Made by a program: the position numbers and the translations under genes. A stretch of DNA of 64,000 bases from Gordius sp. MW1 (Eukaryota; Nematomorpha; Gordioida; Gordea; Gordiidae). Positions within the stretch are counted from its first letter, which is position 1. Every line of letters starts with the position of its first letter. Below are positions 27,637 through 39,558 of the stretch, piece after piece. The stretch lies in the NCBI GenBank assembly GCA_964036665.1, contig OZ038529.1:13834060-13898059 (forward strand), given 5' to 3'. The notes below the pieces were generated by a model that saw only the letters and a program-made list of their open reading frames with translations, did not search any database and was not told the origin of the DNA.

Positions 27637-30600
27637 ACGTCTGAAAACGACAACTTTCATCGGATGATTACGGTTCAAAGAAAAATATGTGAAAAATTTT
27701 GAGGTAAAAATATTTTTTTTTTTCGATTCTATGTGAAAGAGCATAAAAAAATATATAAAAGTAAGCCAATTTGAGAATCCTATTATCCTCGATTGACTTC
27801 CGAAAAGAGGTTTTAAGCTGCGAGAACTATCATTTTGACAAAAGACAACGTTTTATTGTTGAGATTATTTTATTGTATCGCAACGTGAGTGCTTAATTTT
27901 TGAAAACTGCTCTATGCGATTATGATTTCAAAGTAATAGTTTTTAGATTCTGATAAATTTTTACTTGGGATCATAGAAACAACGTCTGAAAACGACAACT
28001 TTCATCGGATGAATACGGTTCAAAGAAAAATATGTGAAAAATTTTAAGGTAAAAATATTTATTTTTCCCATTCTATGTGAAAGAGCATGAAAAAATACAT
28101 AAAAGTAAGCCAATTTGAGAATCCTATCATCCTCGATTTACTTCCGAAAAGAGGTTTTAAGCTGCCAGAACTATTCATTTTGACAAAAGACAACGTTTTA
28201 TTGTTGCGATTAGTTTGTTGTAGCAACGTGCGTGCTGAATTTTTGAAAACTGCTCTATGCGATTATGATTTCAAAGTAATAGTTTTTAGATTCTGATAAA
28301 TTTTTACTTGGGATCATAGAAACAACGTCTGAAAACGACAACTTTCATCGGATGAATACGGTTCAAAGAAAAATATGTGAAAAATTTTAAGGTAAAAATA
28401 TTTATTTTTTTCGATTCTATGTGAAAGAGCATGAAAAAAAAATACATAAAAGTAAGCCAATTTGAGAATCCTATTATCCTCGATTTACTTCCGAAAAGAG
28501 GTTTTAAGCTGCCAGAACTATTCATTTTGACAAAAGACAACGTTTTATTGTTGCGATTAGTTTGTTGTATCGCAACGTGAGTGCTGAATTTTTGAAAACT
28601 GCTCTATGCGATTATGATTTCAAAGTAATAGTTTTTAGATTCTGATAAATTTTTAATTGGGATCATAGAAACAACGTCTGAAAACGACAACTTTCATCGG
28701 ATGAATACGGTTCAAGGAAAAATATGTGAAAAATTTTAAGGTAAAAATATTTATTTTTTTCGATTCTATGTGAAAGAGCATGAAAAAATATATAAAAGTA
28801 AGCCAATTTGAGAATCCTATTATCTTCGATTGACTTCCACAAAGAGGTTTTAAGCTGCGAGAACTATTCATTTTGACAAAAGACAACGTTTTATTGTAGC
28901 GATTAGTTTGTTGTATCGCAACGTGAGTGCTTAATTTTTGAAAACAGCTCTATGCGATTATGATTTCAAAGTAATAGTTTTTAGATTCTGATAAATTTTT
29001 ACTTGGGATCATAGAAACCACGTCTGAAAACGACAACTTTCATCGGATGAATACGGTTCAAAGAAAAATATGTGAAAAATTTTGAGGTAAAAATATTTTT
29101 TTTTTCGATTCTATGTGAAAGAGCATAAAAAAATATATAAAAGTAAGCCAATTTGAGAATCCTATTATATTCGATTGACTTCCGAAAAGAGGTTTTAAGC
29201 TGCAAGAACTATCATTTTGACAAAAGACAACGTTTTATTGTTGCGATTAGTTTGTTGTATCGCAACGTGATTGCTTAATTTTTGAAAACTGCTCTATGCG
29301 ATCATTCAAAGTAATAGTTTTTTGATTCTGATAAATTTTTACTTGGGATCATAGAAACCACGTCTGAAAACGACAACTTTCATCGGATGAATACGGTTCA
29401 AAGAAAAATATGTCAAAAATTTTGAGGTAAAATTTTTTATTTTTTTCGATTCTATGTGCAAGAGTATGAAAAAATATATAAAAGTAAGCCAATTTGAGAA
29501 TCCTATTATCCTCGATTGACTTCCGAAAAGAGGTTTTAAGCTGCGTGAACTATCATTTTGACAAAAGACAACGTTTTATTGTTGCGATTAGTTTGTTGTA
29601 TCGCAACGTGATGCTTATTTGAAAATGGCTCTATGCGATCATAATTTCAAAGTAATAGTTTTCAGATTCTGATAAATTATTACTTGGGATCATAGAAACC
29701 ACGTCTGAAAACGACAACTTTCATCGGATGAATACGGTTCAAAGAAAAATATGTGAAAAATTTTAAGGTAAAAATATTTATTTTTTTCGACTCTATGTGA
29801 AAGAGCATGAAAAAATATATAAAAGTAAGCCAATTTGAGAATCCTATTATCTTCGATTGACTTCCGCAAAGAGGTTTTAAGCTGCCAGAACTATTCATTT
29901 TGACAAAAGACAACGTTTTATTGTAGCGATTAGTTTGTTGTATCGCAACGTGAGTGCTTAATTTTTGAAAATGGCTCTATGCGATCATGATTTCAAAGTA
30001 ATAGTTTACAGATTCTGATAAATTTTTACTTGGGATCATAGAAACCATGTCTGAAAACGACAACTTTCATCGGATGAATACGGTTCAAAGAAAAATATGT
30101 GAAAAATTTTGAGGTAAAAATATTTATTTTTTTCGATTCTATGTGAAAGAGCATAAAAAAATATATAAAAGTAAGCCAATTTGAGAATTCTATTATCCTT
30201 GATTGACTTCCGAAAAGAGGTTTTAAGCTGCGAGAACTATCATTTTGACAAAAAACAACGTTTTATTGTTGCGATTATTTTATTGTATCGCAACGTGAGT
30301 GCTTAATTTTTGAAAACTGCTCTATGCGATTATGATTTCAAAGTAATAGTTTTTAGATTCTGATAAATTTTTACTTGGGATCATAGAAACAACGTCTGAA
30401 AACGACAACTTTCATCGGATGAATACGGTTCAAAGAAAAATATGTGAAAAATTTTAAGTAAAAATATTTATTTTTTTCGATTCTATGTGAAAGAGCATGA
30501 AAAAAAAATACATAAAAGTAAGCCAATTTGAGAATCCTATTATCCTCGATTTACTTCCGAAAAGAGGTTTTAAGCTGCCAGAACTATTCATTTTGACAAA

Positions 30601-31085
30601 AGACAACGTTTTATTGTTGCGATTAGTTTGTTGTATCGCAACGTGAGTGCTGAATTTTTGAAAACTGCTCTATGCGATTATGATTTCAAAGTAATAGTTT
30701 TTAGATTCTGATAAATTTTTAATTGGGATCATAGAAACAACGTCTGAAAACGACAACTTTCATCGGATGAATACGGTTCAAAGAAAAATATGTGAAAAAT
30801 TTTAAGGTAAAAATATTTATTTTTTTCGATTCTATGTGAAAGAGCATGAAAAAATATATAAAAGTAAGCCAATTTGAGAATCCTATTATCTTCGATTGAC
30901 TTCCGCAAAGAGGTTTTAAGCTGCGAGAACTATTCATTTTGACAAAAGACAACGTTTTATTGTAGCGATTAGTTTGTTGTATCGCAACGTGAGTGCTTAA
31001 TTTTTGAAAATGGCTCTATGCGATCATGATTTCAAAGTAATAGTTTACAGATTCTGATAAATTTTTACTTGGGATCATAGAAACC
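25100..31085. repeat. 3449-bp 10-monomer tandem
   Basis: Monomers at about 25.1-27.64 kb recur at a 3449-bp offset up to about 31.08 kb; examples are AACAACG-type units near 25204/28653, the AAATATTTTTTTTTTCG unit near 25645/29094 and GTGATGCTTATTTG near 26158/29607. The offset equals 17905 minus 14456, so it follows from blocks A and B overlapping. The stretch between about 27.64 and 28.52 kb is a local mosaic with its own variants (GGATGATTACGG, GTAGCAACGTGCG). Confidence 0.75.
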
Positions 31086-34000
31086 ATGTCTGAAAACGAC
31101 AACTTTCATCGGATGAATACGGTTCAAAGAAAAATATGTGAAAATTTTTGAGGTAAAAATATTTATTTTTTTCGATTCTATGTGAAAGAGCATAAAAAAA
31201 TATATAAAAGTAAGCCAATTTGAGAATCCTATTATCCTCGATTGACTTCCGAAAAGAGGTTTTAAGCTGCGAGAACTATCATTTTGACAAAAGACAACGT
31301 TTTATTGTTGAGATTATTTTATTGTATCGCAACGTGAGTGCTTAATTTTTGAAAACAGCTCTATGCGATTATGATTTCAAAGTAATAGTTTTTAGATTCT
31401 GATAAATTTTTACTTGGGATCATAGAAACCACGTCTGAAAACGACAACTTTCATCGGATGAATACGGTTCAAAGAAATATATGTGAAAAATTTTGAGGTA
31501 AAAATATTTATTTTTTTCGATTCTATGTGAAAGAGCATAAAAAAATATATAAAAGTAAGCCAATTTGAGAATCCTATTATCCTCGATTGACTTCCGAAAA
31601 GAGGTTTTAAGCTGCGAGAACTATCATTTTGACAAAAGACAACGTTTTATTGTTAAGATTATTTTATTGTATCGCAACGTGAGTGCTTAATTTTTGAAAA
31701 CTGCTCTATGCGATTATGATTTCAAAGTAATAGTTTTTAGATTCTGATAAATTTTTACTTGGGATCATAGAAACCACGTCTGAAAACGACAACTTTCATC
31801 GGATGAATACGGTTCAAAGAAAAATATGTGAAAAATTTTGAGGTAAAAATATTTTTTTTTTCGATTCTATGTGAAAGAGCATAAAAAAATATATAAAAGT
31901 AAGCCAATTTGAGAATCCTATTATCCTCGATTGACTTCCGAAAAGAGGTTTTAAGCTGCGAGAACTATCATTTTGACAAAAGGCAACGTTTTATTGTTGA
32001 GATTATTTTTTTGTATCGCAACGTGAGTGCTTAATTTTTGAAAACTGCTCTATGCGATTATGATTTCAAAGTAATAGTTTTTAGATTCTGATAAATTTTT
32101 ACTTGGGATCATAGAAACAACGTCTGAAAACGACAACTTTCATCGGATGAATACGGTTCAAAGAAAAATATGTAAAAAATTTTAAGGTAAAAATATTTAT
32201 TTTTTTCGATTCTATGTGAAAGAGCATGAAAAAATACATAAAAGTAAGCCAATTTGAGAATCCTATTATCCTCGATTTACTTCCGAAAAGAGGTTTTAAG
32301 CTGCCAGAACTATTCATTTTGACAAAAGACAACGTTTTATTGTTGCGATTAGTTTGTTGTATCGCAACGTGAGTGCTGAATTTTTGAAAACTGCTCTATG
32401 CGATTATGATTTAAAAATAATAGTTTTTAGATTCTGATAAATTTTTAATTGGGATCATAGAAACCACGTCTGAAAACGAGAACTTTCATCGGATGAATAC
32501 GGTTCAAAGAAAAATATGTGAAAAATTTTGAGGTAAAATTATTTATTTTTTTCGATTCTATGTGAAAGAGCATGAAAAAAAAATACATAAAAGTAAGCCA
32601 ATTTGAGAATCCTATTATCCTCGATTTACTTCCGAAAAGAGGTTTTAAGCTGCGAGAACTATCATTTTGACAAAAGACAACGTTTTATTGTTGAGATTAT
32701 TTTATTGTATCGCAACGTGAGTGCTTAATTTTTGAAAACAGCTCTATGCGATTATGATTTCAAAGTAATAGTTTTTAGATTCTGATAAATTTTTACTTGG
32801 GATCATAGAAACCACGTCTGAAAACGACAACTTTCATCGGATGAATACGGTTCAAAGAAAAATATGTGAAAAATTTTGAGGTAAAAATATTTTTTTTTTC
32901 GATTCTATGTGAAAGAGCATAAAAAAATATATAAAAGTAAGCCAATTTGAGAATCCTATTATCCTTGATTGACTTCCGAAAAGAGGTTTTAAGCTGCGAG
33001 AACTATCATTTTGACAAAAAACAACGTTTTATTGTTGCGATTATTTTATTGTATCGCAACGTGAGTGCTTAATTTTTGAAAACTGCTCTATGCGATTATG
33101 ATTTCAAAGTAATAGTTTTTAGATTCTGATAAATTTTTACTTGGGATCATAGAAACAACGTCTGAAAACGACAACTTTCATCGGATGAATACGGTTCAAA
33201 GAAAAATATGTGAAAAATTTTAAGGTAAAAATATTTATTTTTTTCGATTCTATGTGAAAGAGCATGAAAAAAAAATACATAAAAGTAAGCCAATTTGAGA
33301 ATCCTATTATCCTCGATTTACTTCCGAAAAGAGGTTTTAAGCTGCCAGAACTATTCATTTTGACAAAAGACAACGTTTTATTGTTGCGATTAGTTTGTTG
33401 TATCGCAACGTGAGTGCTGAATTTTTGAAAACTGCTCTATGCGATTATGATTTCAAAGTAATAGTTTTTAGATTCTGATAAATTTTTAATTGGGATCATA
33501 GAAACAACGTCTGAAAACGACAACTTTCATCGGATGAATACGGTTCAAAGAAAAATATGTGAAAAATTTTAAGGTAAAAATATTTATTTTTTTCGATTCT
33601 ATGTGAAAGAGCATGAAAAAATATATAAAAGTAAGCCAATTTGAGAATCCTATTATCTTCGATTGACTTCCGCAAAGAGGTTTTAAGCTGCGAGAACTAT
33701 TCATTTTGACAAAAGACAACGTTTTATTGTAGCGATTAGTTTGTTGTATCGCAACGTGAGTGCTTAATTTTTGAAAATGGCTCTATGCGATCATGATTTC
33801 AAAGTAATAGTTTACAGATTCTGATAAATTTTTACTTGGGATCATAGAAACCATGTCTGAAAACGACAACTTTCATCGGATGAATACGGTTCAAAGAAAA
33901 ATATGTGAAAAATTTTGAGGTAAAAATATTTATTTTTTTCGATTCTATGTGAAAGAGCCTAAAAAAATATATAAAAGTAAGCCAATTTGAGAATCCTATT

Positions 34001-35445
34001 ATCCTCGATTGACTTCCGAAAAGAGGTTTTAAGCTGCGAGAACTATCATTTTGACAAAAGACAACGTTTTATTGTTGAGATTATTTTATTGTATCGCAAC
34101 GTGAGTGCTTAATTTTTGAAAACTGCTCTATGCGATTATGATTTCAAAGTAATAGTTTTTAGATTCTGATAAATTTTTACTTGGGATCATAGAAACAACG
34201 TCTGAAAACGACAACTTTCATCGGATGAATACGGTTCAAAGAAAAATATGTGAAAAATTTTAAGGTAAAAATATTTATTTTTCCCATTCTATGTGAAAGA
34301 GCATGAAAAAATACATAAAAGTAAGCCAATTTGAGAATCCTATTATCCTCGATTTACTTCCGAAAAGAGGTTTTAAGCTGCCAGAACTATTCATTTTGAC
34401 AAAAGACAACGTTTTATTGTTGCGATTAGTTTGTTGTATCGCAACGTGAGTGCTGAATTTTTATGCGATTATGATTTAAAAATAATAGTTTTTAGATTCT
34501 GATAAATTTTTAATTGGGATCATAGAAACCACGTCTGAAAACGAGAACTTTCATCGGATGAATACGGTTCAAAGAAAAATATGTGAAAAATTTTGAGGTA
34601 AAATTATTTATTTTTTTCCATTCTATGTGAAAGAGCATGAAAAAATATATAAAAGTAAGCCAATTTGAGAATTCTATTATCCTTGATTGACTTCCGAAAA
34701 GAGGTTTTAAGCAGCGAGAACTATCATTTTGACAAAAGACAACGTTTTATTGTTGCGATTAGTTTGTTGTATCGCAACGTGAGTGCTTAATTTTTGAAAA
34801 CTGCTCTATGCGATTATAATTTCAAAGTAATGTTTTTAGATTCTGATAAATTTTTACTTGGGATCATAGAAACAACGTCTGAAAACGACAACTTTCATCG
34901 GATGAATACGGTTCAAAGAAATATATGTGAAAAATTTTAAGGTAAAAATATTTATTTTTTTCGATTCTATGTGAAAGAGCATGAAAAAATATATAAAAGT
35001 AAGCCAATTTGAGAATCCTATTATCTTCGATTGACTTCCGCAAAGAGGTTTTAAGCTGCGAGAACTATTCATTTTGACAAAAGACAACGTTTTATTGTAG
35101 CGATTAGTTTGTTGTATCGCAACGTGAGTGCTTAATTTTTGAAAATGGCTCTATGCGATCATGATTTCAAAGTAATAGTTTTCAGATTCTGATAAATTTT
35201 TACTTGGGATCATAGAAACCACGTCTGAAAACGACAACTTTCATCGGATGAATACGGTTCAAAGAAAAATATGTGAAAAATTTTGAGGTAAAAATATTTA
35301 TTTTTTTCGATTCTATGTGAAGGAGAATGAAAAAATATATAAAAGTAAGCCAATTTGAGAATCCTATTATCCTCGATTGACTTCCGAAAAGAGGTTTTAA
35401 GCTGCGAGAACTATCATTTTGACAAAAGACAACGTTTTATTGTTG
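28522..35445. repeat. Large satellite block B, copy 2
   Basis: This is the second copy of 10617-17540 at an offset of 17905 bp. After about 35445 it switches to the monomers that directly flank the retrotransposon insertion (ATTTTAAAAATGACTC, AAGCTAATTTGAGAATTTTATT), so the block edge lies about 1.4 kb from the element. Confidence 0.8.
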
Positions 35446-36871
35446 CGATTAGTTTGTTGTATCGCAACGTGATGCTTAATTTTTAAAAATGACTCTATGC
35501 GATCATGATTTCAAAGTAATAGTTTTCAGATTCTGATAAATTATTACTTGGGATCATAGAAACCACGTCTGAAAACGACAACTTTCATCGGATGAATACG
35601 GTCCAAAGAAAAATATGTGAAAAATTTTGAGATAAAAATATTTATTTTTTTCGATTCTATGTAAAAGAGCATAAAAAAATATATAAAAGTAAGCTAATTT
35701 GAGAATTTTATTATCCTCGATTGACTTCCGAAAAGAGGTTTTAAGCTGCGAGAACTATCATTTTGACAAAAGACAACGTTTTATTGTTGCGATTAGTTTG
35801 TTGTATCGCAACGTGAGTGCTGAATTTTTGAAAACTGCTCTATGCGATTATGATTTAAAAATAATAGTTTTTAGATTCTGATAAATTTTTAATTGGGATC
35901 ATAGAAACCACGTCTGGAAACAACAACTTTCATCTGATGAATACGGTTCAAAGAAAAATATGTGAAAAATTTTGAGGTAAAAATATTTATTTTTTTCGAT
36001 TCTATGTGAAAGAGCATGAAAAAATATATAAAAGTAAGCCAATTTGAGAATCCTATTATCCTCGATTGACTTCCGAAAAGAGGTTTTAAGCTGCGAGAAC
36101 TATCATTTGACAAAAGACAACGTTTTATTGTTGCGATTAGTTTGTTGTATCGCAACGTGATGCTTAATTTTTAAAAATAGCTCTATGCGATCATGATTTC
36201 AAAGTAATAGTTTTCAGATTCTGATAAATTTTTACTTGGGATCATAGAAACCACGTCTGAAAACGACAACTTTCATCGGATGAATACGGTTCAAAGAAAA
36301 ATATGTGAAAAATTTTGAGGTAAAAATATTTATTTTTTTCGATTCTTTGTGAAAAAGCATGAAAAAATATATAAAAGTAAGCCAATTTGAAAATCCTATT
36401 ATCCTCGATTGACTTCCCTAAAGAGGTTTTAAGCTGCGAGAACTATCATTTTGACAAAAGACAACGTTTTATTGTTGCGATTAGTTTGTTGTATCGCAAC
36501 GTGAGTGCTTAATTTTTGAAAATGGCTCTATGCGATCATGATTTCAAAGTAATAGTTTTCAGATTCTGATAAATTTTTACTTGGGATCATAGAAACCACG
36601 TCTGAAAACGACAACTTTCATCTGATGAATACGGTCCAAAGAAAAATATGTCAAAAATTTTGAGGTAAAAATATTTATTTTTTTCGATTCTATGTAAAAG
36701 AGCATGATAAAATATATAAAAATAAGCCAATTTGAGAATCCTATTATCCTCGAGTGACTTCCGAAAAGAGGTTTTAAGCTGCGAGAACTATCATTTTGAC
36801 AAAAGACAACGTTTTATTGTTGCGATTAGTTTGTTGTATCGCAAGTGAGTGCTGAATTTTTGAAAACTGCT
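35330..36871. repeat. Left-flank satellite segment, copy 1
   Basis: This stretch of about 1.5 kb directly before element copy 1 recurs before the solo LTR (about 46380-47921, offset 11050). Its last ~1.1 kb recurs before element copy 2 (about 51920-53011, offset 16140). Diagnostic shared variants are GATAAAATATATAAAAATAAG and a one-base-pair-type deletion TATCGCAAGTGAGTGCTG just before the insertion. It is evidence that the three LTR loci are copies of one insertion. Confidence 0.88.
36867..36871. repeat. Target-site duplication CTGCT, left of copy 1
   Basis: CTGCT here and at 42772-42776 flank the element. Uninterrupted monomers read GAAAACTGCTCTATGCG, with a single CTGCT at this place. A 5-bp duplication fits a Ty3/gypsy-class integrase. 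Confidence 0.92.
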
Positions 36872-36923
36872 TGTAAAGTCTGGCGACCGAGTAAAAAGGG
36901 CTGCGCGAAGGATTTAAAATAAC

Positions 36924-36929
36924 TTTATT
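36924..36929 (-). terminator. Candidate poly(A) signal AATAAA in 3' LTR of copy 1
   Basis: TTTATT on the plus strand reads AATAAA in element orientation, about 52 bp before the LTR's downstream end and about 200 bp downstream of the TATA box. This is the expected arrangement for R-region polyadenylation, but usage is inferred. Confidence 0.5.
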
Positions 36930-37466
36930 TACGCTAATACGTCTAAATATTTACAATTAAAGGCGATTTACAATTAAAGTGATTGGCGACGGTAAAATTG
37001 AAATGTTTCGTAAAATTACAATAAAAGGGGAAAGATGTAGGGATTGGGGACAATTACAAGGGTTTAGGAAGAGTACAAAGTTTTGGAAAAATTTATAAGG
37101 ACTGAATTATTGACATGGGATTTCGCTTTTATAGCTGTTGAATCTTCCCAGGGTGGTGGACTTGATTGAACGAGCAATGTACGGGAAATCTTCAGACGGG
37201 GCTGCAAAAATGAGTTCCATATGTGGCTGGGTTAAAAATTAAAATAAAAAAGTAATTAAAAAAAGAAAGCGTCAAAGAAAATTAGCCACTTCCGCGTCTA
37301 GGTTAACCCGCGGTAAAAATGCCTTCCTTTGACCAATTCCTTTTTTTAATTATAAGGATTGCAGAACCGTTCTTTAATCCTTTTACATTAATATTAATAA
37401 AATAAATCTAAGTAAGATCAAAGTATACCGCGGACATTAAAACGCGATATACCAACATATGGTTAC

Positions 37467-37486
37467 GTGGTATACACGTATACCAC
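37467..37486. repeat. Palindrome at LTR terminus
   Basis: GTGGTATAC and GTATACCAC are 9-bp perfect inverted arms separated by AC, ending one base from the LTR edge. The same palindrome is at 42751-42770, 48517-48536, 53607-53626 and 58891-58910. It is at the U3 end of each LTR, next to the integrase recognition terminus. It is much longer than the usual TG..CA terminal symmetry. Confidence 0.9.
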
Positions 37487-37487
37487 A

Positions 37488-37499
37488 CCTTTCCCTTTT
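37488..37499 (-). other. Polypurine tract of copy 1
   Basis: In element orientation this is AAAAGGGAAAGG immediately next to the 3' LTR, the expected primer for plus-strand DNA synthesis. The TAA stop of ORF3 overlaps its first bases. Confidence 0.9.
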
Positions 37500-37968
37500 A
37501 TTGAGAAGTCGAAGGGCCAGGGCTGTCCAAATTCAGGGTGTCCATAATCACCCCGGACTCCAGCTCTGTGATATCGTGGGGTTGGGTTGTCTTTCCCAAA
37601 CCGGTTTTTAATTTTAAGCACATTGGGGGCAGGTGTTTGGCCTTACACCCCCAACACTTCTTCCTTTTCAAGATCGGAGGACGGAGTAACGGTGGATTTC
37701 CAGATACGTTTCATCGTTGCTCCCCGCTCGTATTTCCGTTTCTTCTGACCGCAGCCCCCTCCTGTCTTGGTCGTCTTGGAGATCTTGGGCGTTGTGGATA
37801 CGACCTCCCGACCTGGCCTGGCGGACCCAGAGAGTGCGTCAAGCTTAATAATCTTGCACTTTCGTCCGTCTCCACTTTGATTAGAATGTATACTGGAACT
37901 CTTTCGTTCCTTGATGCCGTAGATGTCACTTCCAAATCTACGTCGCACCAAGCAGCATTAATTCTCAT
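37498..37968 (-). pseudogene. GC-rich third ORF of copy 1, nonsense-interrupted
   Basis: This is the counterpart of the 156-aa ORF in copy 2. It starts at the same ATG (37966-37968), 27 bp after the pol stop. Here the frame stops after 85 residues because a CGA codon reads TGA (plus-strand TCA at 37711-37713; the changed base is 37713), a CpG-type transition. The downstream part still encodes the CCHC-like knuckle. The region is clearly GC-richer than the rest of the element. A second minus frame (37643-37951) is also open over much of it and has a Lys/Ser/Thr-rich composition, so the true reading frame is uncertain. Product unknown. Confidence 0.55.
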
Positions 37969-37995
37969 CTGAATAGCAATAAACGTTGAACATAA

Positions 37996-39558
37996 TTATA
38001 TAGCATCAAACAATTTTAATTGTTCAGCATGCCTAATTTCAAATTTATTTTCCTTTAAGTCCTTAACTTTGTAGATTTTAGTACCTAATTGTTCAATAAT
38101 TACACCTAACACCCATTTAGGTTTACCCAAATAGTTTCGATACCAAACCCTTTGGTTTACCGTAAACTTTGGCACATTAATACTGGGCGATGTTTGGTGT
38201 TCAGTGAACTTTAAAAAGTCGGGTGGGTACCTTAATTTACGATTCAAAAACTCATAGCTAACCGGAGCACGATTAGGATACCGTGGTGACATATTGTGAT
38301 AAAGTTTAGATAACCACGTTCCGTCCTTCGTTACTTTAGCTATGTTCAACCATTTTTTAACAATACCTACATACCTTTCTACCTGCCCATTAGAGCTTGG
38401 ATGGTACGGTGGAGTTAAAATATGGTTAATTTTATATTTTAAACAAAAATGTTTAAATTCGTTGCTAACAAAAGCTTTACCATTATCCGTAACAATTATT
38501 TCTGGAAACCCGTAATTCCCTATCAATTCCTTTAAAATTGTAATTGTTACTCTACTTGATATATTTGATATAATTTTAAATTCCGTCCAACCGGAAAACG
38601 CATCTACTATTAAGATGTACCGTTTTTTATCTAATTCGAAAAAATCTATGTGTATACGCTCCCATGGAAACTTAGGACGAGGCCACCTAGATTTTTTATT
38701 TTTACGCGGCATCGGTGCATCAAGCTTACAAAGCTCACACTGCCTTACGAATTTTTGGATGTCTTTAGTTAATTGCGGCCACCAGACGTATTGTCTGGCC
38801 AAGCCTTTAATTTTAACCATCCCACAGTGTCCCTGATGTAATATTTTTAGCACTTCCTGACGAAGCTTAATCGGTACCACTAACCTTTCATGCTTTTTAA
38901 GAACATTATTTTCTACATATAATTCGTTCATAACATGTTTAATAGGGGTAGGTACATTAACTTTATCGTCTAAGCCTGCCAAAATATCTTTTACTTTACA
39001 TAATTCAGGGTCCGCGTTACTTTCATTAACAATATCGTTTAAATCTAAAATATTTAAAGCATTGATTACATGTCCTCCTATTATATCACAAGACAAAGGT
39101 AAATCATCGGCCTCAATGGTATCTGCGCCCAAACGCGATAGTACATCAGCCAAATGATTGTCCTTTCCCTTGCCGTATTTTAGGGTTAATGTAAAATTTC
39201 CCAACATTACAAGCCAACGTTGTAACCTAGGAGACATTAATAATTCGGCGTTCGCCTTTTTAAATAAAGCAACAAGCGGCTTGTGATCTGTAACTACAGT
39301 AAACGATTTGCCAATTAAATACTCGCGACATCGTTGTAAACCGTAAATCATCGCTAATGCCTCGCGTTCTATAACAGAATATCCTACCTCCGTTTTATTT
39401 AATTTACGCGAAAAATACAAAACTGGATGCTCCATTCCATCCTCAACCTGACATAATGCGCCTCCAATACCAATATTGGATGCATCGACCCTTAGTATAT
39501 GTTGTTTATTAGGATCAAAACATCTTAAAATGGGTTTTTTAAGCAAGATATTTTTCAA
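37996..39558 (-). pseudogene. pol: Pol fragment: RNase H and integrase, copy 1
   Basis: This 520-residue open frame is the C-terminal part of Pol, cut off from RT by a frameshift at about 39590. It encodes RNase H (motifs VDAS, IERE, TDHKP) and then the integrase. The integrase has an HHCC zinc domain (LHQGHCG ... CELC), a catalytic core with D, D and E in HIDFF, TDNGK and NGQVERY, and a C-terminal W-x-x-G...RHAEQL module. There is no chromodomain. The apparent start is a TTG inside the protein and not a real initiation site. Compared with copy 2 it has Ile for Phe and Ile for Met near the zinc domain and His for Gln in the core. RNase H removes the RNA strand of the reverse-transcription hybrid, and integrase inserts the cDNA into nuclear DNA. 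Confidence 0.93.

Larger units (their letters stand above)
1..36871. repeat. Satellite array, ~346-bp monomer, left block
   Basis: This is an uninterrupted head-to-tail array of about 106 monomers. Counting from the recurring ACGTTTTATTG, the first units start at 1, 347, 693 and 1016, giving lengths of 346, 346 and 323 bp. Every monomer keeps the same landmarks in order: a GTTGCGAT/ATCGCAAC dyad, a TGCGATCATGAT-like stretch, CTGATAAATTTTTA, GAAACCACGTCTGAAAACGAC, TTTCATCGGATGAA, a T-rich run, TATATAAAAGTAAGCCAAT and GACTTCCGAAAAGAGG. Neighbouring units differ by point changes and small indels, whereas units thousands of bases apart can be near-identical, which is the mark of unequal exchange and segmental duplication. 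A length of 346 bp is about two nucleosome repeats, a common size for centromeric satellites (general knowledge). No gene is seen in it; the many 68-88 aa antisense ORFs are one repeated accidental frame. Confidence 0.97.
36872..37487 (-). repeat. 3' LTR of copy 1 (left LTR, 616 bp)
   Basis: It begins TGTAAAGTCTGG and ends ATACCACA on the plus strand. It differs from the right LTR at three places: six A against five in the AAAATAAAAAAG run, A against C at 37281 (42565 in the right LTR), and T against C at 37378 (42662). The left LTR of copy 2 has the same three alleles, so the LTRs had diverged before the locus was duplicated. Confidence 0.97.

Noticed and set aside
1..36871. CRISPR array
   Set aside because: The repeat unit is ~346 bp with no unique spacers and no cas genes; it is a satellite.
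38615..38836. Plus-strand ORFs inside pol, protease and gag (also 40467, 40916, 41308 and copy 2 counterparts)
   Set aside because: They are antisense shadows of recognisable Pol, protease and Gag frames.
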